A DNA stretch of 64,000 nt from Sesamum alatum (taxonomy: Eukaryota > Streptophyta > Magnoliopsida > Lamiales > Pedaliaceae): contig JACGWO010000007.1 of NCBI GenBank assembly GCA_034509735.1, forward strand, positions 27,184,046-27,248,045. Reading direction: 5' to 3'. How positions within the stretch are numbered: position 1 is the stretch's first letter; the number at the start of each line of letters is the position of its first letter. The notes under the pieces were generated by a model. It made no database searches and was not told the DNA's origin. It saw only the letters and a program-made list of their open reading frames with translations. Of this stretch, positions 35,985-58,200 are shown in pieces. The translations under genes were made by a program, and so were the position numbers.

Positions 35985-36204
35985 GGAGTTAAATGCAATT
36001 TGCCCCCTTATGTTAACCAAAAAGAGCAATTACCCCCTGTGAAAAAATAACTAGCAATTTACCTCACTAGGGTTTTTTACTCCATTTTTAGGGGGTTTTT
36101 TGCTTCATTTTTTAAAATACAAGGGGGTAAATTGCTATTTATTTTTTCACATGGGGTTTTTTGCACATTTTGCATATCACAAGGGGGGTAGTTGCATTTT
36201 TCCC
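35985..36204. mobile_element. Short MULE-related MITE
   Basis: Ends 'ggagttaaatgcaatttgcc' and, in reverse, 'gggaaaaatgcaactacc'. It has the same 'cccttatgtta' and 'ccctgtga' motifs 30 bp apart (36007 and 36037) as the larger MULEs. The target duplication is poor in this A-rich context. Confidence 0.65.
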
Positions 36205-36211
36205 AAAAAAA

Positions 36212-36715
36212 AATGAGGCTTTGTTTGGTTTGATTTCAACTCGTTTCTGAGACAGTGAGAAAACAAAACCAAACATAACATTACTCAAAAAACTTATACT
36301 GGGTGTTTTGGCTCGATCTCCCATATATACATACATCCACCTACAAATAAATAAATATTATTATATACATATATACATTTATAAAATTATATAAAAGTGA
36401 CATGATTTGATAATGAATAGTATTTTTTGTCTCCCAATACACAACACAATATATACAAAAAAAATAAATATTATTATATACATATATACATATATAAAAA
36501 TATATAAAAAGAGATTATTTGACAATGAACAGTATTTTTTATCTCCCAATATACAACACAATACATACAATATATTTTTTACACTATTTAAAATTAACTC
36601 CAAAAACAAATCCAAACATACACCATATCTCTAACACACACTTATTTATCTTTATTTTTCTCTCTCTATCTCCACAAAACAAAACAAAACATTCCCAAAA
36701 TCAAAACCAAACACA
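36212..36715. mobile_element. Candidate MITE with internal 110-bp duplication
   Basis: Ends contain 'ttgtttggtttgatttcaac' and, in reverse, 'cttgtgtttggttttgattt'. Inside, about 36345-36455 and 36460-36570 are a tandem duplication sharing 'tattttttgtctcccaatac'-like sequence. A target duplication was not resolved. Confidence 0.45.
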
Positions 36716-37441
36716 AGAATTGGGTTTTCCAAGTAGATTTACTAGACATAATGGCTGGTTGGAATGTGACACGATCTAAGATGGGTTGGGGCGGGCTTTT
36801 TGTGCCCGAACTGTTGGACTGTCCTCCTCTCAAATAAACAGTGTTGAGACCCACCTTCTTGCCGCCACAAGATTTTTGACTATGAATTTGGGAAATTTTT
36901 TATCGAAATCAGGTTCAAACAAATCAAATCAATCATAGAGTAAGCGTGATACATTTAGCATATGATTGATCTGTTTTTCTAAACTATACACCAATTACAC
37001 GATAAATGTATTGCACTTATCATATAATTGATTAAGGTCAGCCAAACCTGATTTGGAGCAACTAGCAAGATGCACCGCACCTTACACCAAATACAAGACA
37101 ACAACTCAAACAAAGCAGATTTTGCTAAATGCTACATTAGACAACATTTAATTTGATAGACTGAAACAAGAGCCCGTTAAAATATCTGCTGACAGTAAAT
37201 CACTACATTACTCCGGCTCTAAGGCATCAGAAAAATAACTGTAGATTCAGATTAAGTACCTCACCGCCAGCCTAAACTTTACTACAAAAATTTATATAAT
37301 TTATCCTAGTTCCCCTGCTCTGGTGCTCTTGTTCAAGCAGAACTATTTAACCTCCATTGATGCATTCCTCCACCGAGCTTGTCTGCGTGGGGTAAAAAAA
37401 CAGCATCATGGATTTGCTTTACCGAGTGCATAGCATGAGAA
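36716..37441 (-). other. UBP 3' flank / probable 3' UTR
   Basis: No coding region. The part next to the stop codon at 37442 should be the 3' UTR of the UBP gene. Confidence 0.5.
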
Positions 37442-48660
<11,219 letters not shown>

Positions 48661-48980
48661 GATCTATCCTGCAATTTAATCCGACACCAAAAACATCCAA
48701 CAAAATATCAGAATTCTCAACAGCCACATCACAAAATCAATTTGAATTGTGAAAACTCTGAAAATATTGAAGACATTGTACTCACCGCGGATCAGTACAT
48801 AAATAAATTAAACAAGTATATAAAACAACAACATAAAACTATATATTGGTATGTGTATGTGGAGAGGGAAATGGCGAACCCTAGATTACAGGGAAGAAGG
48901 TTTCTGTATCCAATTTGATGTTTGATCGAAGCATGGAGTGAGAAAATCTAGAGAGAGAAAATTCGAGAAAAGCACTCTAT
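48661..48980 (-). other. UBP 5' UTR with leader intron
   Basis: The minus strand shows an acceptor (ttgcag) at about 48669, eight bases before ATG 48660, and a good donor 'gcg|gtgagta' at 48786/48785. This suggests a leader intron of about 117 bp and a non-coding first exon from about 48786 to 48980. Confidence 0.6.
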
Positions 48981-49163
48981 CTACAGTTTTCCCCGATTTT
49001 TCAACCGTCCGCCGTTTGTTGCAGTTGGCCCCCTTTAAAACTGTTGGAGCCACCAACCTCTTATATTTATTTACAAGCGCAACAATCATATTATATATTA
49101 CCTACATTTGGCTACTTCGGATTTTAGAAAAGTGCAATTTGGACAATGGAATCTAGCTCAGTC

Positions 49164-49425
49164 AGAGAAAAAAAAAATTGAATTGGAAGCGATAAATTTT
49201 TATTAATTGAAAATAAAGTGATTACATTTAGTTATGTCGGTTATCAATATCGAATAAAAACAATTACAAATAATCAAATCAATAATATCACATAAACTAA
49301 CACCTAGCTATTACAGCAGCAAATTATACCTACTATACAGTAGAAATAATATCAACTCACGCAGGAACTCGAACCCATGACTTCTAGGATTATGGGCCTC
49401 AGCTTCGCCAACTAAGCTAGGCTTC
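49164..49425 (-). mobile_element. tRNA-Met-derived SINE
   Basis: On the minus strand the head has a Pol III A box 'tagcttagttgg' (about 49420-49409) and B box 'ggttcgagttcc' (about 49377-49366), with a CAT anticodon-like loop between ('ggcccataatcc'). This fits derivation from an elongator tRNA-Met. The tail ends in a T run at about 49168-49176 as read on the minus strand. Flanks 'ctagctcagtc' (49153-49163) and 'cttggctcagtc' (49425-49436) look like the target duplication. It lies just upstream of the UBP gene. Confidence 0.65.
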
Positions 49426-49747
49426 TTGGCTCAGTCGGTGAAACTGAAACCCCATAATCGATGGTGGGATGTTATTTAACTGCATAATATGTATTGTTTA
49501 TTATAATAGTAGGTATTGTCTTTTTATCGTAATAGTAAGTATTATTTAGATATAATTTATCTAATATTGTTGAATCATTGTGTTATTATTGTAGTTTCCT
49601 TTGTTAGATATATATATTCAACATAAATAATTGTAATGGATTTATTTTAAAAAAAGTGTGATTTTGAGTAAACTTAAAATTCCATTTGGACATAAAAGGA
49701 ATTGAAATTATGGATCAAATATTTAATAACAAATGCTTTAAATTTGG

Positions 49748-51146
49748 GCTAAAATGCATAAAAGTCCCTTGTGTTTTGAAAAGTCGACGAAAAAACCCCC
49801 TCTGTTTTGAAAATGGGCAAAAAAACTCCCTGTGATGTGTAAAATTAAGCTCAATCGCCCCTCTTCGTTAAAAGACCCTAACGGCGTTAATTTTTTGACA
49901 AACTGACCGTTATGCCCTTGTTATTATATATTATTTCTTATTTTAATGACCGTTGGATCTCCTTTGATGAAATAATAACCGTCAGATTTAATGAATTAAT
50001 CTATACCATTAGATCTTAAAAAAATGAAAGGTTTAGATTCAACAACTTATTTTATATATAAATAATTAGAAATTATAAAAAATAAATTATTAATTTTATA
50101 TATAAAAATTAAAAAAAAAAAAACAAAATTCCCTACTCCCACCCCCGGCCACCCCCACGCCCAGCCCGCCGCCTAGCCCCTCCCCACCCCCCGCCGCCCC
50201 CAGCCCTGCCCCAGCCCCCGCCCCCGATGTCCCCAGCAAACGGGGGGACACGACGCCGCCCCAGCAGATGGGGGCGGTGTCCCCCGCAGAAGGGGGCGAC
50301 GGCGCCGTTGCCCCCCAAATCTGGCGACGTCGCCGTCGCCCACACCAGATCTGGGCGACGGGGACGTCGCCCAGACAAAAGAAAGAGTGCGACGGAGACG
50401 TCGTCGCCTTTCTGTGTGGGGGGCGGCCGTCGCCCCCAGTTTTCTTTCTTTTTTTTTAAAAAAAATTTTTTTTGTTAACTTAATTATATTTATTAATATA
50501 TATTTCAGTTAATTAAGATAATTTTAGATAATTTTAATAATTAATAGATATTTAATTAATATTTTTGTCTACAATATATTGAATATTATTAAATATTTTT
50601 TTGGTATTTTGGTATTAATATAAATAAAATTAAGAACAAAATTATTTATATTTTTAGGATATGAAAACGTAAAAAAAAAATCCTTCAATAAAGTGAGTAA
50701 AACTTTAGTTAAGGTTTTAATTTAAAATTAAATTTAAAAAATTAAGTATTTAAAAAGTAAATATATTTTTTAAAAAAATTAAGTATTTAAAAAGTATTTT
50801 CAATTATATGTTTTTTTTTAAGTAAATGCATTTTAAAAAATTTATTTTTTTATATAGATGAAAATACAAAAAAATCACTCAAAATAAGTCAAAGAAGCTC
50901 AAGTCAAAGGTATACACATTAGAGGGCATTTTAGTAAAAATCACATAAAGTTGAGGTCAAAAATAGTTACAGAACACCCAAAATCGCATGAGGGGCGCGT
51001 GCAACACACCTTCCGTCAATTACTAACGGAAGGGGTGTTTTTTGCTGCATTTAACAAAACACAAGGGGTTTTTTTGCCTATTTCCATATCACAAGGGGTT
51101 TTTTAGCTTTTTCAGCAAAATACAGGGGGGTAAATGGGAGTTTAGC
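49748..51146. mobile_element. Non-autonomous MULE with GC-rich core (copy 2)
   Basis: Exact 10-bp duplication TTTAAATTTG (49738-49747 and 51147-51156). Ends 'ggctaaaatgcataaaag' and, in reverse, 'gctaaactcccatttacc', then TGTGTTTTG-type repeats and a 'taacggcgttaa' block (49878-49889). The GC-rich core 50130-50440 has iterated GGCGACG and 'ccagatctgggcgac' sequence and is related to the core of the element at 4142-5351. Overlapping open frames on both strands reflect composition only. Confidence 0.88.
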
Positions 51147-51156
51147 TTTAAATTTG

Positions 51157-51557
51157 CTTTGTTAATTCTAAATTGAAAGAAGGATTAAATACAGTTATCA
51201 TCCTTAAGTATTCACCCACATCAATTACCTTTCTAAAGTATTAAAATTTTCAAAAAAAAAAATCCTGATTAATTTTACCTTACTAAAAATTGATTTCTAA
51301 AAAAAAATAAAGGAATTATTAAAATATTGAACCACTCTTTTTTTAAACTTTGTCTAGTTCTAGTTTCACTTGTTCATCGAGCTCCTTTTATCCTTATAAT
51401 CATAAAGTATTTGGAGCTCATTTTATTTTAGTTTCATTTATTTGTCAAATCTGCATTTGTATAGTAAATTATAATATTATGAATTTAAATGTAATAATCA
51501 CTTTTTTTAAAATTAATTATTTCAAAATTGCGTAGTTCGTAATGGATTATCCTATAA
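51157..51557. other. AT-rich spacer
   Basis: I see no gene, repeat structure or RNA here. Confidence 0.5.
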
Positions 51558-51566
51558 TTAATTATA

Positions 51567-51846
51567 GGGATAATTATATTTACATCCCCTAACCTATAGT
51601 TTGTTTACACAAACCACCCCCGCCTTTTAAATAATTACACATACACCCACTAGAATGTAAGCATCATTTACACAAAACCACCCTATTTTTTTAGAAAATT
51701 ACACTTACACCTCTCAAAAGTATCGACATTATTACACAAACTACCCATATTTTTTTCCTATCAAATGTAGTTTTTATAATTATGCAAAAGACAAGAGTGA
51801 TTTGTGTAAATAAACTACAAGTCAAGAGTGTAAATATCATTATCCC
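51567..51846. mobile_element. 280-bp Mutator-type MITE
   Basis: Exact 9-bp duplication TTAATTATA (51558-51566 and 51847-51855). Ends 'gggataattatatttac' and, in reverse, 'gggataatgatatttac'. Contains repeated TTTACA/ATTACA-plus-CCC motifs every 25-33 bp. Confidence 0.9.
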
Positions 51847-51855
51847 TTAATTATA

Positions 51856-53572
51856 CAATCGTTGAACAAAATTGAGCCGAAGTGAGGAATAATTTACAAT
51901 ATTGTGAATTCTTTTGTTGTAAATTAATATCTCTGACATGGAGGCCTTATTAGCAACATTTGAAAATGGTGGTTTTGTTTGTTTGTTGTACTTCTAAGTT
52001 CTAAGTATTAACAACCTGTGGGCTTCTGGCTTACTTTATGAATATGTATATTTTTCAAAAGTACAAAAGAAATACTAAATTAATTATTTTTTAATAGGAA
52101 ATAATCATTTCCTTTATTTTATGAATCTTATATTATAGTAGATGACAAATTAAATATAACTATAGTTTACAAGATAATATTTATTAAAAAGAAAAGCAAA
52201 AAATGAAATATAAAACAGTATAGTATGAAGAATATAGGTATAATAAAATAGTGGGAGACGTGTCTATTGATGAGAATAGTGTTACTCGACAAACTCACTT
52301 CGTACATGATATTGTTGGGCATATATGAATTCCAAAAGATTTTGATGCGTAATTTTACTTTTTTTAAAGTGAAACTTTTTCCCATTATATAGTTGTTGTT
52401 GGGTTAAAATAAATTTACTTTTAAAATACAATAAAAGCCAATCGAGACTCACCGAATGACAATTTTGAAAGCCTTCATTCACACAGTAAAAAAGACTTGA
52501 AAGAAAGAAAACCAAAAAATCGATATAACCCAACTAACCGCTCAGAGTTTAGGTCAATAGAATACCCCAAGGGAATGTAATAACAAAGCCAATCTCGATG
52601 TAGTTACATCAATCAAGAACGATGCTTCCCCTAAAGACTTTAATCGATTTGAAGTGACAGAACTGATGAAAAATTAAGTATGCACATATGACACTTAAAA
52701 CATCTCTATATATAGACATTTTTGTATTTTTACTGAAAATATGCATCTTTTAAATTATACCATTTATTTAATCATTCCATGTGGAATTAGAGTTTATACG
52801 TGCAAACTATTCAACATACATTATAATTGTTTATATGTTCTCAATCTTAACCTTTAATTTAAAAATCTTATTGGTCAAAATCATTCGATTTCAAAGGCCG
52901 TAAGAAATTTTCTGCAAATTGTTGCGGAGGGGGCCGATAATGCCGCGCGTGTGGGTACATGTTAGCTACACATGATGACATTATCATGTATTGATTCAAT
53001 TCAAATGCTCGTAATTTATATGAGTACAAATCCATATATGGACGCCAAATTTTTGAATAGGTCTATAGGATATCCATTTAAAGATCATAGTACTCAATAA
53101 TATCATATCTCCTTTATATATGCTCAAGTTGATTATGGAAATTAATTAATTCGTTTATTTACGTGAGCAACTTGTGAGGGGGAATTACCAGACGTAGGAA
53201 TTAAAACATAGTATTGACATATTCCTAGATATTGCATGTGCTATTCTTTTTTTATTTGTGCACACTCAAATGTGTTCACAAAATTAATTTAAGATTTCAA
53301 AAATATTTATTATTTTAAAAATATATTTATTGGATAAATAAGATACTAAAAAATATAAAAGAAAGTATGAGAAAATATTGAAAAAAAATGAGAGAAGAAA
53401 ACAGAATATGGAAGTTGAGAACAAAGAAAATGACAAGTTGAGAAAAATAAGAAGTTAAGAAGATAGAAAAAAATTAATAAAATAATAAAAATAAAAATAA
53501 AAATTGGCAGACCAAATTTGAGATAGACACCAAAGAGGTGCTCTACCTTAATATAATAGTATAGATTTCTTA
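51856..53572. other. AT-rich spacer without recognisable gene
   Basis: Short open frames at 52167-52533 (-) are hydrophobic and AT-driven, with no family match that I know. Nothing else is supported. Confidence 0.5.
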
Positions 53573-54002
53573 TAATAAATTATAATGACCTCCCATGAGA
53601 TTTGAGATAATTACGAATATCTTCTTATTTTTTAAAAAATTACAAATACCCTCTAAAGTTTGTCACTGTCTAATAAATAACTAAATATCATCCATTTTTA
53701 TAAGTGAATTGACCAAAATGCTCTTATGCAAACTGAATTGTTTTTATTAATTTTTAAAATTTTTCTGAATTTTTTGGACTAAAATACGTAGGGAAAGGTT
53801 TCTTACGTCTTTTACACAGAGAAGCAATAATGTAATTTGTCTCGACTAATTTTTCTACAGTTTAGAAAAAAAAATCAAAGACAAAATGGACAATTTTAAA
53901 CTTTTAGTTAAAAATTACAAACTTAAGAGGGAAATTTATTATTTTTGAAAAAAAAAATCTGTAATTATATCAAGTCTCAAGAAAGATCATTATGATTCAC
54001 CC
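53573..54002. mobile_element. Mutator-type MITE, decayed
   Basis: Shares 'cataatta'/'aattacaaatac' blocks, the central 'agtgaattgaccaaaatgct' and the inverted-arm layout with the element at 63302-63729. The ends 'aaattataatgacct' and, in reverse, 'gaatcataatgatct' match, but no exact duplication is left. Confidence 0.65.
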
Positions 54003-55205
54003 TACTTCTTAATCATATAATGATATCTATGACTTTATTTAGAAACCGTTGTACCAATAGTCTAGATTCTACTTAAATCTAGGGGGAGGAGGCGACGATT
54101 GGGGATCACGGAAAGGCGACGACTGCCTGGTAGGCAACGAGGGCAGATCGGAGACAATGAAAGTGGGGAGGGTAGCAGGCAGAGAGGGCAGATGGGGGCA
54201 GGGAGGCGGGGAGGGGGAGCAGGCGGTGAGGGGAAACAAGTGGTGACTGTTTGAGGAGAAGATAAACCAATTTACTAATTTTTTTCATAAAGAGACAATA
54301 TCACAGGAAAAAATTGCATTAAACCCGTTTTGGAAATATACCATCTCTAAAATTAAATATACCATCGCAAAGGGGCCATTTTACCTTAAAATTAAATTAT
54401 ATTGTAATCATCTATTACATAATGCTTCAGGCGGTATTTTTACTACAAACTCAACACTCAATAAAGGTGAATCTCAAAACTCTGCCCTGCGAAAGAAATG
54501 AAAAAATTACAATTTACAAACAAACGCCCCTGTGAATAGGTAGATTATTACCAGTTCATCATAAAGATCACATCAAATTTGAAAATAAATCGACACATGG
54601 AAAAGCCATCCAAAGATCACGAGAATCAAGTGTCGCAAGAAGCTCAAACCACACCATCAAGAAATATCCATGACCTCTAAACATGGAAGACAACTCCTCC
54701 ATGGGGAAGAAAGAAACCAATCAATACCTGTAAACTCCCAGTAAAAATATTCAAGAAACGAGTTATAAGTAACACAGACGAGTCCGCTTTTTCTACTTGA
54801 GATTCTTTCTGCTTCCCATTTTGCTAATATTTCAATAAAGTTTCATACAGAGGCAATGCAGGTTGAGAATGCGATTGCTATTACCTAAAAACTCAAGCAG
54901 AACAAGCTACTCTATGTTGAAGATTCTAATTACAGACTCTACTCTAGTTATACTAATGACTATCGAATGGAAACGTTACATGGCTACATTCCGACTATGC
55001 ATCCTATATTTACAACATTGTTACACCAACGCGAACCTTCTACTTCATCAAACACTAAAGCAGACAGCACAGAAAAGTATCTGAGGCATTTAAGCGGACT
55101 TCTACACACTATGGGAAGTTACAACAAAATAACACAAAAGCAGCTGCTTACTGAGTTAAGCCAAGAAGCTCAGCCTTACATAAGGGCATTTTAGTACGAT
55201 AAGAT
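54003..55205 (-). other. PHD-gene 3' flank with a G-rich tract
   Basis: 54085-54240 is a G/A-rich tract with many GGG runs (for example near 54190-54235). The rest, up to the stop codon at 55206, probably includes the 3' UTR of the PHD gene. Small open frames at 54863-55194 have no support. Confidence 0.45.
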
Positions 55206-58200
55206 CTATCGGACCTCATCTGAGCTCGCAGAGGCCTCACTTCCAACTATAGATGTTCCGCCACCCTGTATTTCTTCTTCACTGGACATAGTCTCTTCAC
55301 TGGAATTGGAAAAGGACTCACTTTCATCATCGCTAACAACATCAGCTCTACGTCTCCTCCGGACAATACCTCTTCCCTGTAAAGCAAGTCGCCTGCGCTT
55401 TCTGGCTTTCCGCTTACCTTTTGGGAAGTCTTCCTGGTGTGACTCAAAACTCTTACTCCCAACATCCTTTGCATTTTTTACTCTGTTCTCTTCATTATCC
55501 TCTGACTCGATACTCATGGAATCAGCATCAAGTTTGCGTCGCTTTCTGCTCGCACTGGTCTGGAACAAAATTATTCAAACTCACAGGACTCAGTTGATAT
55601 GGTGATATAATTCAAACATAGAAAGTATAGGCTTAAAACAGTGTTAGTTTGGAAACCAACAGAATTCTCTACCAATTTGTTGGAACAAATGTCAATTCAC
55701 ACGGGGACCAACTTAAGTAACATAGCATATTCGTACCGATTTTGCATAAGTTCACATATGTATCCATTAGAACTAATAAAGTAATAATACCACCCCATAC
55801 ACAATACTCAGAGAGAGAGAGGGAACAGAGGAAGATGAGCAACCCAACCACTAAACCACTAACAGTGTAACACTAATCATTTTAAAGACTTTGTATGCGC
55901 AATTTCCCACCAATAGAAATTGCAAAAAGGTACGAGGAAAAGATGGGATTATGAAACTGAAACCCGGACGACTGTTTACCAAAAACAGTCTCAGCAACCT
56001 CAAAAACAGAAGAAAGGGTGGAAAGTTAGCACAGGAGCTAAGGTAAAGGAAGTTGGACATTTATTCATTTATTGAGGTTCTTCCTTTCGCAAAGAAAGGA
56101 GGGATCTTATCCAATGTGATTTCACCTAAAATATTGAGAACTCTACCAGCTGCTCACTAGAAAGTGTCTAGCTCATGCTCTATCAAGCAATCCAGAGCTC
56201 AACCTCACACATCACGCCATAAAAATAAGAAAGTGTCTAGCCCATGCTCCATCAAGCAGTCCAGAGCTCAACCTCGCACATTGAGCCATGAAAATAAAAG
56301 ATCCGGATACTGACCTCCCTCTAGAGCTATGAGGAAAATTCCTTTGTGTCTCAGCATGACACCACCAGGCACCAATAGAGAAGATGCTAAGGGCGATACA
56401 TTTTATACCTTGTATCTTTGTCAATGAAAATCCCTAGTTCTTCTACCAATTAGCATTAGCATGCTTCAATTTCTCTTCTTAACTTGCGGTAGAAAAAGGC
56501 TTGAAAGTCATAATATGAGAGACATCTCTCACCTCCACATCCATTAACTTGGAGGTTTAAACAAATTCGCGAAAGTTGAAATACAAGTATTAAGTTTGTC
56601 TTTGTTTTTCTGGAACTGTTGTTCATGTTAATACAAATAATTGAAATAGGGTTTCATTGTTAGGCTGGAAGAACAACGGGATCCCTGGGATGGCGCTACA
56701 CAAGAAAAGAATGCGTGCCACGAGTAACAAGATAGAAGTTTGGCTCCCTGATCACACATACCTCATTTTTATATACTCATGGTAATAAAAATAAAAATTT
56801 GGCTAGGCCTATACCCGGATACCACCTTATTCTCCCCATACATGTCCCATGCTATACACCTAAAGGCAATTTGCCAGACCCAACCTGACCCGTCTTGGGA
56901 TCTGATGGGCCTAAACCACAGTCAAATAAAAAATGTAGGGCAAAGATCCAAACCTTCTTTGTTTGATGCTCATGACGGGGGAAAAATTTAAAGGTACAGC
57001 TAAGTGTTGGAGTCGAAATCATCTGTAGTTTTCACTCCTTATTTTGTTTTACTATTTTTTCCTACTCTTTCTGTTTCCCCTTTATTCTCTTTTCACCTTC
57101 TACTTCACCCTTTCTTATTCTTGTTTCCCCGTTGGGCCAATCACCTTGCTGCCACTCCCTTCCAACAACCTTTCTTCCTAATTTGCACAGAAGGGGCTGG
57201 ACGAGAGTAGTCTCTTGGCTGAGGCTGGGATGTCCACTGAAGTGCAGGCTGGACTAATTTGGTTAAAATTGATCAATATTCCCTTATCAGATCCCACAAC
57301 CTTAAGTTGTTTACTTTTTTAGACCAAGTCAACACACAAGTAGATGCTATTGGTATCAATAACCAGCTCAGACTGATTCTAATAGTTATAGTAGATCAGG
57401 AGGGGCATGCCTAAAAGCAATTAACTAGATTTAGGTCGGGCCTCGGGGAGATTCGGCCTAGTGGAGATTTTTGTGATTTTGTGGAGAGTCAAGTTAACTG
57501 AGCATCAGTCTGGATCTGGAGGGGCCCGTGTGGGTTTGTATAGACTAATACCTCACCTCATTACAGGCCTTCAGTTTTATTTGGATTCTGTTCGCAGAAA
57601 TATAACAGCGATTCCATTAAACCAAATGTAGAAATGACAGTTCAGAGCGAAGAGACCTTTTAGTGCACATATTACCACACCAATTTTTTAGAAACTCATC
57701 GCAAAAAGTATCTGAGAAGCAGTGCCAGAAAATATATGATAACTTTCAATATAGATATACAAACTGCCAGTCAACATGTGATTATTTTAACATCCTCGTG
57801 AGAGAGTAGAGAAAGGTTGCAGAAAAGTACCTTGGGACCACGATCAACTAATCGGGCCCATTCACTTCGATTCCTTAAGCAGTCAAGCACAGCCTGGGAA
57901 TGACTTGAGTATGCATAACGTTCTCCATTATGCTTCCTTAGATTAGGCCAATGCTAAAAGATATGCAAAAAGAATATACAATTACTCCAGTAAGTCAGAA
58001 AAATAAAAAAATTTATTACTTAGTGGGTAAGGAAGAGATCAATTGATGACAACCATTAATTTATGAATGAAAGCATACCGGTAGAACTGCATTACAGAGT
58101 TCTTCATATGTCATACGTTTCCCTTCACTCATAATCTCAGCAATCAAACCTACAAAACATAGCATCTCCTGCAGTGAGGGGAGAACCATGTGCCTGCGAT

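Noticed and set aside
49358..49430. Functional tRNA-Met gene
   Set aside because: A and B boxes and a CAT loop are seen, but the acceptor stem does not pair and the sequence continues into a longer element with target repeats. SINE is the better reading.
50133..50478. Gly/Arg/Pro-rich frames on both strands
   Set aside because: Compositional frames over the GC core of the MULE at 49748-51146. No domain and no splice context.
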